From contig NZ_RZTZ01000013.1 in assembly GCF_004005475.1 (NCBI RefSeq), positions 62,001-126,000 on the forward strand: 64,000 nucleotides of DNA, written 5' to 3'. Position numbers and translations under genes: made by a program. Every line of letters begins with the position of its first letter. The first letter of the stretch is position 1. Origin of the DNA: Niallia taxi (GTDB lineage Bacteria; Bacillota; Bacilli; Bacillales; Cytobacillaceae). The notes beneath the pieces are model-generated. The model ran no database searches and had not been told where the DNA came from. It worked only from the letters and a program-made list of their open reading frames with translations. Of this stretch, positions 44,227-52,423 are shown one piece after another.

Positions 44227-44471
44227 AAAGAGGCTGGGACAAAACAAAAGATAACCTTTCTAAACACGAATAATAAAATTAAATCCATATTTGAATAATG
44301 AAGCTTGTGACAAAATAGAATATGGAGTTAAAATTAGTTCGTTTCATTGCGCTAAAATTTCTAATTATTGTATTTAAAAAAACAAAAACAAGAAACCGAA
44401 CTATCCAATCGAGATTAGAATGGATAGTTCGGTTTTTATACTGATTCATATACTTATTTCCCAGCCTCTTT
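44227..44471. repeat. palindromic intergenic element (MITE-like)
   Basis: A 245-bp segment has perfect 13-bp terminal inverted repeats, AAAGAGGCTGGGA (44227-44239) and TCCCAGCCTCTTT (44459-44471). Inside are a 15-bp perfect hairpin (44393-44435) and a second imperfect palindrome with CCATATT/AATATGG arms. The GAGGCTGGGACAAAAC end is familiar from intergenic repeats in Firmicutes. It encodes nothing and is probably a small non-autonomous mobile element or structured repeat. Confidence 0.65.
44393..44440. terminator. bidirectional terminator inside the palindromic element
   Basis: AAACCGAACTATCCA (44393-44407) and TGGATAGTTCGGTTT (44421-44435) form a perfect 15-bp stem, with A-rich and T-rich flanks. 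It could end both convergent genes. Confidence 0.8.
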
Positions 44472-44477
44472 TTTCGC

Positions 44478-45425
44478 TTATAGATAAGAAACAATCAATT
44501 CACTGTTTCCTTCCACTTCAAAGCTGCCAAATCCGCTAGGTAGTAAGAAATGATCTCCTTTTTTGAAAGGATAGCTAGCTGAATCCTTTTTAATGCTTCC
44601 TTCGCCTTCAATAACACTGCATAGAAGAAACGGCTTTGTTTGTGTATTTATGCTAGTGCCTTGAATGTCCCATTTTTCTACTGTGAAATAGTCACACTCG
44701 ATAAAGGTAGTTACCGTTAAATCGCCATTTGATTCCACTTTGACATCAAAGGAATCGGCTTTGTGAGGAACTGTCGTCACATCAACAGATTGTTTCACAT
44801 GCAGTTCTCTCGTATTCCCTTTATCATCTTTTCGGTCATAATCATAAACACGATATGTTGTATCCGAATTTTGCTGTGTTTCCAGGATGATAATCCCTTC
44901 TCCAATAGCATGGATTGTCCCGCTTGGCACAAAGAAAAAATCACCTTTTTGCACAGGAACTTTATTCAATAACTCTGTCCATTTATTTTCACGGATCATG
45001 CTTTCCAGCTCTTCTTTTGTTTGGGCATGGTGACCAAAAATAATTTCAGCACCCTCCTTACAATCGACAATATACCAGCATTCCGTTTTTCCTAATTCGC
45101 CATTTTCATGAACGTTAGCATATTCATCATTTGGATGAACCTGCACAGATAAATCTTGATTAGCATCCAATAATTTAGTTAGCAAAGGAAAACGATCTCC
45201 TTTAGCATGACCAAACAGCTCTTTGTTATTTTCCCATAATTCGCCTAATATTTTTCCTGCGAACTTGCCGTTTTTAACGACGCTTTGTCCGTTCGGATGA
45301 GCAGAAAATGCCCAGCATTCACCTGTCGTTTCAGAAGGAATCTCGTATCCAAAGCTGCGCAGCTCTGTCCCTCCCCAAATACGGTCCATAAAAATAGGAT
45401 TAAAAAATAAAGGTTCAAAATTCAT
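44478..45425 (-). CDS. manA: mannose-6-phosphate isomerase, class I
   Basis: The 315-residue cupin-type zinc enzyme interconverts mannose 6-phosphate and fructose 6-phosphate. Zinc ligands are seen in SVQVHPND, KTECWYIV and GTIHAIGEG. MDRIWGGTELRSFGY is the usual N-terminus and the length fits the short Bacillus ManA/Pmi type. It is a single cytosolic gene, with its 3' end touching the palindromic element. It links mannose or mannose-containing sugars to glycolysis. Confidence 0.95.
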   Translation of the reverse strand: MNFEPLFFNPIFMDRIWGGTELRSFGYEIPSETTGECWAFSAHPNGQSVVKNGKFAGKILGELWENNKELFGHAKGDRFPLLTKLLDANQDLSVQVHPNDEYANVHENGELGKTECWYIVDCKEGAEIIFGHHAQTKEELESMIRENKWTELLNKVPVQKGDFFFVPSGTIHAIGEGIIILETQQNSDTTYRVYDYDRKDDKGNTRELHVKQSVDVTTVPHKADSFDVKVESNGDLTVTTFIECDYFTVEKWDIQGTSINTQTKPFLLCSVIEGEGSIKKDSASYPFKKGDHFLLPSGFGSFEVEGNSELIVSYL

Positions 45426-45510
45426 ATTAGGTTAGAACTCCTTTAAATGTTTGTTTACCAAATTAATTCTACCATATAATGGAGCGATTTCTATCTATTT
45501 TCAAAATAAG

Positions 45511-45541
45511 AAAACAAAAAAGACAGGATTAGCCTCCTGCC
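45511..45541 (-). terminator. terminator closing the Ytr-like operon
   Basis: GACAGGA and TCCTGCC (one mismatch) form the stem, with AAAAAA on the left. The stop codon of the 112-residue gene lies in the loop. Confidence 0.8.
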
Positions 45542-45867
45542 ATTTTGAAAACCTTATTTTCTTTACTATGTTTACTCTTTATTTCATTTTTTATAGCAGC
45601 AGGATATTTATGGAAGCGCCGCAGAAGCTTCTCCTTTTGCTCATCTGTTGAATTCTTACAGTTGATTGCCGTGCGAACAGCAAGCTTCAGTGTATATTTC
45701 TCCCAATCCTCATTCGAAAGAATGGCACTTTTCTCCAAACTTGCAGACAACGACTTCTGAGCGACAAGCTCCGCAAGTTCCTGCTGTCTAACGATTCCGA
45801 ATACAGAACGGAAAAGCTTCTGTGCAAAAGCTGCCATATACACTTCGTTTATGTAATTATCAGCCAT
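45529..45867 (-). CDS. hypothetical protein, last gene of the Ytr-like operon
   Basis: The 112-residue protein is mostly helical and basic at its C-terminus (KEKLLRRFHKYPAAIKNEIKSK), without membrane segments. I do not recognise a family. It begins 28 bp after the ABC permease stop and its stop codon lies inside the operon terminator, so it is transcribed with the GntR/ABC genes. A regulatory or accessory role for the transporter is possible but not shown. Confidence 0.65.
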   Translation of the reverse strand: MADNYINEVYMAAFAQKLFRSVFGIVRQQELAELVAQKSLSASLEKSAILSNEDWEKYTLKLAVRTAINCKNSTDEQKEKLLRRFHKYPAAIKNEIKSKHSKENKVFKMAGG

Positions 45868-45894
45868 TGCACATCCACTCTCCTTCTGCTTCGG

Positions 45895-47844
45895 TTAATT
45901 TTTCAGTTTTTGTTTAACACTGTCTGGTAAGTCATCTTCAGAGATGAAATTGACTTCCGTTTCTAGCTGATATTTACCCTTTGTTAAAACGGCATATTTT
46001 TCATTTGAATATACATACTTTGATAGAATTTCGCTTTGCTGCTCTTTACTCCTTACTTCTTCCTTGTTTCGAAGCTTGCTTATTTTATTGTCAATTTCTT
46101 CATTAAAATATGCACCTGTATAATCAAGACCTATATCCTCTGATTTTACGATGTACATTTTATCTACATATTCAGAATCAACGGCAAAAATATTTTGGAA
46201 TCCTCGTTCATTGAGCCAATCAACCGTTTTCCTATCATTTACTGAAATGGAGTTATAATATTCGGTCGTTTCATTTTTTTTATCTACACTTATACTAGCT
46301 GAAAGATTATATTCATTGGTCATTTGATCAAAGGACTCGTTTCGTTTATCCTCCATTAAGGTTTTAAGAAAGTTCTTCAGTTCTTTTTCGTCATTTATTT
46401 TCAAAGTTTTACCATATGGCATGTCGACTGTAACTTTTATAATATTATCCTGTGTATCCAAATCATATAATTGCTCCTTATATTCCTTGGATTCATAAAT
46501 TGGTTTTAGTAATTTTTTATATTCCTCTCTCATCATTGTATAAAATCTTGTTACTTTTCTGTTGTTGAGTTCGTATTCAATTGTCAGCTTCTTCAGACTA
46601 TCATCATAGTAATCTTGATCGTATGTTTTACCTGCCTTAATTAATTCCTTATGCATTAATGCTACAAGCTTTTTATTTTCTTCAGTAGTTAATCCCTTTA
46701 TTTTTTTGTCTGAATAATTATTGGACTCTACTAATCTCACACCTTTAATGTCTTCCACCTCTGGCACAAATTTTTCATATTTGCTGTTAAGAAATGGTGC
46801 TGCAACAGCTACAACGATTGCTGCAAGCAGAAAGAACACATAACCTTTTAAGCGGTTAAACACCCGCCATGATTTCATAAGGAACATTTCTCCAACTAAA
46901 TATCCAATAAATGAGCCGATTAACAGTCCAAAGAGATGATATGGCAGACCTTGATTTATCAGTTGAAAATACAAACCAAACAGAAGCATAAAACAAATTG
47001 TTACAGTGTATTTAAACAATCCGCCTAAATTACTAACTGTCAATGTTTGATAAACTGTTTCTACATTCCGCTTTTTATATAGAAGCAATGCTGCTACATA
47101 AAGAATTACACATACCAAAATATAGGACGTAAATACCTTCACTGCCGAGTAATCACTGTAAATGATGACAGGAGCCAATATTGGCGATAAATATATTAGT
47201 TTATCAGATATGTATTTGTCGATAGGAAATCCGTGGACATAGTTGCTGAAGTTATAAAAAACCATATAGATAATTCCTGCTGGAAAAAGAAGCAGCAATA
47301 CGGTAAATACACCTTGTGTTATCGAAAGTCCTGTCAGCATGCCGACAAATATACATGTAAAATACACAATTGCTGTAAATATGATAAATATGCCAATCCA
47401 GCTGAATATTTTTGCAAATGAAATGAACTGATGCAAATCCATAATCCAATATGCAGCCATGATAACGATGGCGTTTAAAATAATTGGTACGATTAACACA
47501 AGAAAGCCATTCCATGTAAAAAAGTGAAACAGGAAGCTTCTGCTTACTGGTAAACTATGAATCAAGTCACTGTATGCTTTACTTTGAATATATCGAAACA
47601 GGAAGATCCCTAGCAGGAGAGGAATAATGATCATTATCCCAGCTTGAACAAGGATATTAATATCAAAAATCTCCGAATATACTTGATCTCCCTCCCACCG
47701 TCTATAATCCTTTTTATCCATTAAAATCAAATGCATCGGTACAGCAAAAAAGAGTGCTAAAAAGGAGATAATACCTAACCAGCCAACGTTGCGAAAGATT
47801 AATAAGGATAATTGCTTATAATAAAAGATTTTCTTTAATGGCAT
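45895..47844 (-). CDS. ABC transporter permease, YtrC/YtrD-like
   Basis: The 649-residue membrane protein has about eight helices in its N-terminal ~360 residues, then a large C-terminal domain (about 370-649) that is probably extracytoplasmic, rich in charged residues and Tyr. The N-terminal IFRNVGWLGIISFLALFFAVPMH and HSLPVSRSFLFHFF fit ABC-2 permeases of the Ytr/Yhc families. It overlaps the ATPase gene by 29 bp. With the GntR gene and ATPase it resembles the Bacillus ytrABCDEF system, which has been linked to acetoin use and cell-wall antibiotics. The substrate is unknown. Confidence 0.85.
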   Translation of the reverse strand: MPLKKIFYYKQLSLLIFRNVGWLGIISFLALFFAVPMHLILMDKKDYRRWEGDQVYSEIFDINILVQAGIMIIIPLLLGIFLFRYIQSKAYSDLIHSLPVSRSFLFHFFTWNGFLVLIVPIILNAIVIMAAYWIMDLHQFISFAKIFSWIGIFIIFTAIVYFTCIFVGMLTGLSITQGVFTVLLLLFPAGIIYMVFYNFSNYVHGFPIDKYISDKLIYLSPILAPVIIYSDYSAVKVFTSYILVCVILYVAALLLYKKRNVETVYQTLTVSNLGGLFKYTVTICFMLLFGLYFQLINQGLPYHLFGLLIGSFIGYLVGEMFLMKSWRVFNRLKGYVFFLLAAIVVAVAAPFLNSKYEKFVPEVEDIKGVRLVESNNYSDKKIKGLTTEENKKLVALMHKELIKAGKTYDQDYYDDSLKKLTIEYELNNRKVTRFYTMMREEYKKLLKPIYESKEYKEQLYDLDTQDNIIKVTVDMPYGKTLKINDEKELKNFLKTLMEDKRNESFDQMTNEYNLSASISVDKKNETTEYYNSISVNDRKTVDWLNERGFQNIFAVDSEYVDKMYIVKSEDIGLDYTGAYFNEEIDNKISKLRNKEEVRSKEQQSEILSKYVYSNEKYAVLTKGKYQLETEVNFISEDDLPDSVKQKLKN

Positions 47845-48721
47845 AGTCCAATTCCTCCATTTGGTAAATAAATATCTCTTCTAATGTGAGTGCCAAGATA
47901 TCTAGTAATAAAGGGTTAAACTGGTCGATTTGCTTGATGATATCGTCTTTTTCACCTTTTACGATGAACATGCTGACACTGCCACGCTGTTCGAAATGGA
48001 CCATACTTAAGCTTTTTTTCAATTGTTCGATGGTGTTTGCTTCAGGGAAAGCAACTTGGATTTTATGAAAATCGAGCTTTATTTCATCAATATCATTTTC
48101 AATCAAGCATTTTCCTTTATGGATAATACTTATATGATCACATAAATCCTCTACTTCTGAGAGATTATGGGAGGAAATGATAACAGTCATTTCCCTTTCT
48201 GCAACCTGCTGCACAATGAGCTTCTTCACATTGGAGCGGATCACCGGGTCAAGCCCGTCAAACGGTTCATCTAATATTAAGTATTCTGGCTCTGTTGCAA
48301 ATGCTAGCCAAAACGCGATTTGCCTTTGCACACCTTTAGAAAAGTGATGGATTTTTTTATTTTCGTTAATATCAAGCTGTTTGCCTATTTTTTTAAACAG
48401 TTCTCCATTCCAACTCGGGTAAAGCTCCTTATAGAATAGAGCCATTTGTTTAGTCGTGTAATGAGGCAAAAAGGAGGGATAATCAGCAATAAAAAACATT
48501 CTGCTTTTTAATTTCGAATTTTCAAAAACAGCTTGTTCTTCAACTGTAACTGTCCCTTCATTTTGTTTATAAATACCTGCGAGTAATTTTAAGATGGTTG
48601 TTTTTCCAGCACCATTGGAGCCAAGCAGGCCATAGATACTTCCTTTTTGTATGTTCAAGCTCATTTTGTCGAGAATAACATCCTTATTCATTCGTTTCAC
48701 GACTTGTTTCAATTGAATCAT
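47816..48721 (-). CDS. ABC transporter ATP-binding protein, YtrB-like
   Basis: The 301-residue ATPase has Walker A GSNGAGKTT, signature FSKGVQRQIAF (degenerate LSGGQ, common in this group), Walker B YLILDEPFDGLDP and H-loop ISSHNLSEVEDL. The C-terminal ~90 residues are an extension ending LDYAIKENLLL. It sits between a YtrA-type GntR regulator (16 bp upstream) and its permease (29-bp overlap), clearly one operon. Confidence 0.93.
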   Translation of the reverse strand: MIQLKQVVKRMNKDVILDKMSLNIQKGSIYGLLGSNGAGKTTILKLLAGIYKQNEGTVTVEEQAVFENSKLKSRMFFIADYPSFLPHYTTKQMALFYKELYPSWNGELFKKIGKQLDINENKKIHHFSKGVQRQIAFWLAFATEPEYLILDEPFDGLDPVIRSNVKKLIVQQVAEREMTVIISSHNLSEVEDLCDHISIIHKGKCLIENDIDEIKLDFHKIQVAFPEANTIEQLKKSLSMVHFEQRGSVSMFIVKGEKDDIIKQIDQFNPLLLDILALTLEEIFIYQMEELDYAIKENLLL

Positions 48722-48737
48722 AGGCCTAACACCTCCA

Positions 48738-49100
48738 TTAATTTATCTGCTTTTTAATATGCAAAAGTAATTCCTCTGGCGATACGCCTAAGTACAGTGC
48801 TTCCTTTATTGCTTTATCCAGTTTTGCAAGTGCCTCGACTTTCTTACTGTCATCTTGAATAAATTCAGAAGCCTTAACATAACTGCCTTTTCCTTTAACA
48901 GAATAGATATAGCCTTTTACTTCAAGCTCTCGATACGCTTTTTGGATTGTATTAGGATTGATTGTCACCTGTGTTGCAAGTGTGCGAACAGACGGAAGCT
49001 GTTCATCTGCCTTCAATACTCCTGTGACAATCAGCTCGACGAATTTTTCTACAAGCTGTTCGTAGATAGGTGTCCTGCTTCTAATATCCAGTTCAAACAT
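48738..49100 (-). CDS. GntR family regulator, YtrA subfamily
   Basis: The 120-residue regulator has the GntR winged helix (PIYEQLVEKFVELIVTGVLKADEQLPSVRTLA, then NPNTIQKAYRELEVKGYIYSVKGKGSYV) and the short helical tail of the YtrA subfamily. These repress adjacent ABC operons and are often released by envelope stress. It is the first gene of the operon. A GTGTACTA/TAGTACAG palindrome lies just upstream as a probable autoregulatory site. Confidence 0.92.
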   Translation of the reverse strand: MFELDIRSRTPIYEQLVEKFVELIVTGVLKADEQLPSVRTLATQVTINPNTIQKAYRELEVKGYIYSVKGKGSYVKASEFIQDDSKKVEALAKLDKAIKEALYLGVSPEELLLHIKKQIN

Positions 49101-49123
49101 ATCCAGCCCCCCATCTGTACTAA

Positions 49124-49146
49124 GTGTACTATTATGCGTAGTACAG
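49124..49146. promoter_or_regulatory. operator of the YtrA-type regulator
   Basis: GTGTACTA-N7-TAGTACAG is a near-perfect inverted repeat (7 of 8 bp) upstream of the GntR gene. GTACTA half-sites are typical of YtrA-subfamily operators. It probably mediates autorepression. Confidence 0.7.
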
Positions 49147-49390
49147 TTATTATAATCTATAATTCAACCGAAAAAAAGTACCAAAATGAATTTTTTTCCT
49201 TTTTTACCAAAATGGTTATTACCTATTTTCTTAAGCCTCCTATTTACTTAGAATAGCATCTTAAATAGTTTTCAAATTCTCCATACAGGAACACAGCATT
49301 CCGAAAATGACATCCAATTTACCTATTCTTCAAAATGTTTAAAGGCTTGTGTATAGGAACAGTACTATTCGGGACACTTCCTTAATGTCA
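49147..49390. other. intergenic stretch without recognised features
   Basis: This is AT-rich sequence between the Ytr-like operon promoter region and the hairpins upstream of the zinc-ribbon gene. No ribosome site, credible small frame or structured RNA was seen. Confidence 0.5.
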
Positions 49391-49427
49391 AAAAATACTG
49401 TATTTCAATTTAGAAACACAGTATTTT
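49391..49427. terminator. hairpin with T-run
   Basis: AAAATACTGT.TTTC pairs with GAAA.ACAGTATTTT around AATTTA, and T-runs flank both sides. No gene ends right beside it on the plus strand, so its role is uncertain. Confidence 0.45.
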
Positions 49428-49430
49428 TAA

Positions 49431-49465
49431 CACACAAAAAAAACAGAATAGAAACTTCTATCCTG
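49431..49465 (-). terminator. terminator of the zinc-ribbon gene
   Basis: CAG.ATAGAA and TTCTAT.CTG form a short stem, with a run of A on the left. Confidence 0.65.
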
Positions 49466-49472
49466 CTTTGCT

Positions 49473-49808
49473 TCAATGATGACTTTTAAATTTTTTTAAA
49501 GCAATTCTTGTTTCGTCAACATATTTCATTAACCGATACGGTTTACTAAGAGCCCGTTTTGGGACACCGACGATAAACTTATTTAAATCTTGACTGTACT
49601 CCTCGGTTAGACGGGTCGGTTTTGTAACTACTCGCTTATATATCTCTTTATACAATTCCCTTTTCGGATTTAGGTGCATGTCAATTTTACGGTGGCAATT
49701 AGTACACTCAGTACTTGAGATTTTATTGTTTAAATAATGAACATAATGCAGGGTTTCATCTTGACAGCGTGAACAATAAAGGGAGACATCAAACTCTGTA
49801 ATTTCCAA
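49473..49808 (-). CDS. hypothetical zinc-ribbon protein
   Basis: The 111-residue protein has an N-terminal zinc ribbon: CSRC at about 12-15 and CTNCHRK at about 35-41. A basic helical part follows with KPTRLTEEYSQDLNKF and KRALSKPYRLMKYVDET. I do not recognise a named family, though similar small Bacillaceae proteins with two CxxC pairs exist. Nucleic acid or protein binding is possible. It is monocistronic. Confidence 0.65.
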   Translation of the reverse strand: MEITEFDVSLYCSRCQDETLHYVHYLNNKISSTECTNCHRKIDMHLNPKRELYKEIYKRVVTKPTRLTEEYSQDLNKFIVGVPKRALSKPYRLMKYVDETRIALKKFKSHH

Positions 49809-49890
49809 ACGAACCTCTCCTCGCCAATTAGTCTAAATTTTCGAACCCGTTTTGATCACAAAAAACCTTATAAAAAAGAAGATATATAAA

Positions 49891-50841
49891 TTATATAGTC
49901 ATTTTCTTTATAATAGCACTTGCCGTTAATTCGTCGGTAATTAATACATCAATAAATTTTCCTTTTAATGCTCCTAATATACTTTCTACTTTATGTTGTC
50001 CTTCCACGACGGCAATTACTTTTTTAATTTTCTGAAACTCAGCTAACGTAATCCCGATTACTTTCGTGTTTAAAGAATCATTTATTGGTGCGCCATTTTC
50101 ATCAAAAAACCTAAATCCTATATCGCCAATCGTTCCAACTTCTCGAAGCTGTGTTAAATCATGTTCTTGTAAATACCCTAATCTCATCAAAGTTGAATTT
50201 GCATAAGGATTTCCTATTCCAATAAGAGCAACATCGACATTGCGGCCGATTTCTAATACTGTTTGAACATCCTCCATTCCCATGAGCCGTTCTTTTAGTT
50301 CTTCTGTTTCCACAATAGCAGGAGCATACAAATAAGTACAAGTACTTTGCAGCTTTTTTGCTAAGTCATTAGCAAGCTGATTTGCATGAATTTGCACCTG
50401 CTTCACTCCCATTCCCCCTTCTAATGGGACAACTGTTACATCCTCTCTGCGCTCATATGGATATTCCTGAACAAGATGTGCCAGTGTTTCTCCCCAGGAG
50501 ATGCCAATGCTTTTAACATCTTTAATATTGTTGGAAATATAGCTCGCTCCTGCTTGACCTACCTCGCGTTTGGCCATTTCCTCTGACAGTCCATTGTTTG
50601 GTACAACGACAGCATCACTTAGCCCAAAATATTGCTCAAGCTGTCTTTCTAATTCAACTGTGTGAACACTTTCATCCTTTATATATATTTTAACAATTCC
50701 TTCATCCTTTGCCCTTTGCAGCAGCTTGGATATAACTGGTCTTGATACACCTAATTTTTGCGCAATTTGTGCTTGTGTTAATCCATCATGATAATACATG
50801 CTGGAAACCTTCACTAATTGTCGTTTTTCTTGCCACTCCAC
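49891..50841 (-). CDS. SorC family transcriptional regulator (first of two)
   Basis: The regulator is about 317 residues, of the SorC/DeoR-like group that controls sugar-alcohol genes. An N-terminal helix-turn-helix (YYHDGLTQAQIAQKLGVSRP, VISKLLQRAKDEGIVKI) is followed by a sugar-phosphate-binding domain with IGISWGETLAHLV, VPLEGGMGV and DVALIGIGNP. I prefer the GTG at 50841, nine bases after AAGGAG; the upstream ATG touches the site. It lies downstream of the dehydrogenase genes with its own promoter region, which carries one of the shared operator motifs, so it is probably autoregulated and controls the island. Confidence 0.93.
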   Translation of the reverse strand: MEWQEKRQLVKVSSMYYHDGLTQAQIAQKLGVSRPVISKLLQRAKDEGIVKIYIKDESVHTVELERQLEQYFGLSDAVVVPNNGLSEEMAKREVGQAGASYISNNIKDVKSIGISWGETLAHLVQEYPYERREDVTVVPLEGGMGVKQVQIHANQLANDLAKKLQSTCTYLYAPAIVETEELKERLMGMEDVQTVLEIGRNVDVALIGIGNPYANSTLMRLGYLQEHDLTQLREVGTIGDIGFRFFDENGAPINDSLNTKVIGITLAEFQKIKKVIAVVEGQHKVESILGALKGKFIDVLITDELTASAIIKKMTI

Positions 50842-50871
50842 TTTTATCATCTCCTTAATCGCTAATCTAAA

Positions 50872-50895
50872 TTACAAATGTTATGTATAAGAACA
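50872..50895 (-). promoter_or_regulatory. SorC operator, site C (upstream of the sorC-type gene)
   Basis: Read on the minus strand this is TGTTCT-TATACATA-ACATTTGTAA, the same TGTTCT-N8-ACATTTGTAA motif as at the PTS and dehydrogenase-complex promoters. It follows a TAATAT/TGTAAT -10-like element and lies 30 bp before the GTG. Confidence 0.75.
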
Positions 50896-50936
50896 TATTA
50901 CAGCATATCTTTTTTAAAATCACCACGTCTTGGCAC

Positions 50937-50968
50937 AAAAATGCCGGAAACTTCTATTCCCGGCATTT
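50937..50968 (-). terminator. terminator of the PTS/dehydrogenase operon
   Basis: ATGCCGG (50941-50947) and CCGGCAT (50960-50966) form the stem, with AAAA on the left. It lies just past the last short-chain dehydrogenase gene. Confidence 0.88.
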
Positions 50969-50970
50969 GT

Positions 50971-51711
50971 TTATAGTGATTGCTTATACGTTCTCCCACC
51001 ATCAAGCAGGAGGATTTGCCCATGCACATATTTCCCTTTTGCACTGCTTAAATAATTGACTGCATGGAAAACATCACTAGGTGTTCCGAATCTGCCAATT
51101 GGGATTTCTTTTGTTAAGCTCTGCTTTGATTGTTCTGTTGGGTATAAACTTTTAAGCATATCCGACTCGATCACTCTTGGGGCGACAACATTGATGTTAA
51201 TATTATTTTTGCCAAGCTCTGTAACAAGTGATCTCATTAAGCCAAAGGCTCCGCCCTTTGATGCTGCATAGTGAATGCCGCCACCTGTTCCTGTTATGGC
51301 AGAGCCTGAGCCAATGATGATGATGCTTCCACCCTGCTCTAGTATCGGTTGACAGAATTTAATGCTGTAAAAAAGTCCGTGCAGATTAACAGCCATCGTT
51401 TTATTCCATGTAGCCCAGTCAATATCCAAAAATTTCACTGATTTAGTAATACCTGCTGAATAAACTAGTATGTGAAGGAAACCAAACCTTTTTTTGATTT
51501 CATTTGCAAGTGACGCGACGCTTTCCCAACAACTTGCATCAACCTCAAAAGGGACAAGATTATGGTGACCACTGTCCATGACCATTTGTGTTAATGTCTG
51601 CTTATTTATATCTGCAACAGCAACCTGATGTCCTTCCTTAGCAAAACGCAAAGCGATTTCTTTGCCAATTCCGCTTGCTCCGCCAATAATTAGAATGTTT
51701 TTTACCGTCAT
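50971..51711 (-). CDS. short-chain dehydrogenase/reductase (second of the pair)
   Basis: The 246-residue SDR has the Rossmann glycine motif IGGASGIGKEIA, the acidic coenzyme-specificity residue in VADIN (favouring NAD(H)), and the catalytic Ser and YxxxK in IIIGSGSAITG...IHYAASKGG. The C-terminal GRFGTPSDVFHAVNYLSS and GQILLLDGG are classic. It probably oxidises a hydroxyl group of a sugar alcohol or its phosphate. It overlaps the preceding SDR gene by 4 bp and ends the PTS operon. Confidence 0.92.
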   Translation of the reverse strand: MTVKNILIIGGASGIGKEIALRFAKEGHQVAVADINKQTLTQMVMDSGHHNLVPFEVDASCWESVASLANEIKKRFGFLHILVYSAGITKSVKFLDIDWATWNKTMAVNLHGLFYSIKFCQPILEQGGSIIIIGSGSAITGTGGGIHYAASKGGAFGLMRSLVTELGKNNININVVAPRVIESDMLKSLYPTEQSKQSLTKEIPIGRFGTPSDVFHAVNYLSSAKGKYVHGQILLLDGGRTYKQSL

Positions 51712-52409
51712 TTATTCACGCCCTCCTTATCCAAATCTTCTATCTCTTCATCTAAATAAGGAGAACATAAAAGCAATATCTTATTTGCAACTGCTGCCAT
51801 TACTTTATTTTTCACTTGGAGGCTGCTATTCTGATTGTGTAAAGAAATTGGTGCAACCAGTTCCTTTACTTTAATGGTTGTTCCTGCAAATTCTGTTGCC
51901 AGCCCCTTCGTAAAGGATTGGAATGCACTTTTACCTGCAGCATAAACTGGCCCAACATCACCTGTGCTAGCCGCTTGCGAGGTTATATTAATAATAGTTC
52001 CACCATTAAGTCCCAGCATGACAGGGATGATTGCTTGACAGCAAAGAAAGGGCACATCTACATTCACTCGAAACGCCACTTGCCAAGCTGATGGTGTCAG
52101 CTGATCAATGGATGTATCAGCAGATTCTTCCGCATAATTAATAAGTATATCTATTTTTTCATTTTCCTTCGTTATTTTCTTAACAACCGCTTGAACCTCA
52201 GCTGCTGTTTGCAGGTCACTAGTTATTATGGAAGCTAACCCACCGAATGCCCTAATCTCCCTTTGAAGATCGACTGCAACGTTCGTATTAAAACGATGTA
52301 TCCAAACGATTGCTCCAGCTTCCGCTAATCTTTTACAAATAGCTGCACCCAGCATATCGTCCACACCTGTTACTAGGACAACCTTATTATTTAATGATAA
52401 ATCGAACAT
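51708..52409 (-). CDS. short-chain dehydrogenase/reductase (first of the pair)
   Basis: The 233-residue SDR has glycine motif VTGVDDMLGAAICKRLA (variant of TGxxxGxG), NAG-like INYAEES, catalytic Ser in NITSQAAS, and YxxxK in VYAAGKSAFQSF. The C-terminal region is shorter and more divergent than that of its neighbour. It lies 15 bp after the alcohol dehydrogenase and overlaps the next SDR by 4 bp. It probably acts on the same polyol-derived intermediate, perhaps as the opposite stereospecific partner. Confidence 0.88.
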   Translation of the reverse strand: MFDLSLNNKVVLVTGVDDMLGAAICKRLAEAGAIVWIHRFNTNVAVDLQREIRAFGGLASIITSDLQTAAEVQAVVKKITKENEKIDILINYAEESADTSIDQLTPSAWQVAFRVNVDVPFLCCQAIIPVMLGLNGGTIINITSQAASTGDVGPVYAAGKSAFQSFTKGLATEFAGTTIKVKELVAPISLHNQNSSLQVKNKVMAAVANKILLLCSPYLDEEIEDLDKEGVNK

Positions 52410-52423
52410 GGTTTCCCCTCCTT

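Noticed and set aside
44279-44494. 71-codon minus-strand frame
   Set aside because: It lies within the palindromic element and is composed of its repeat arms.
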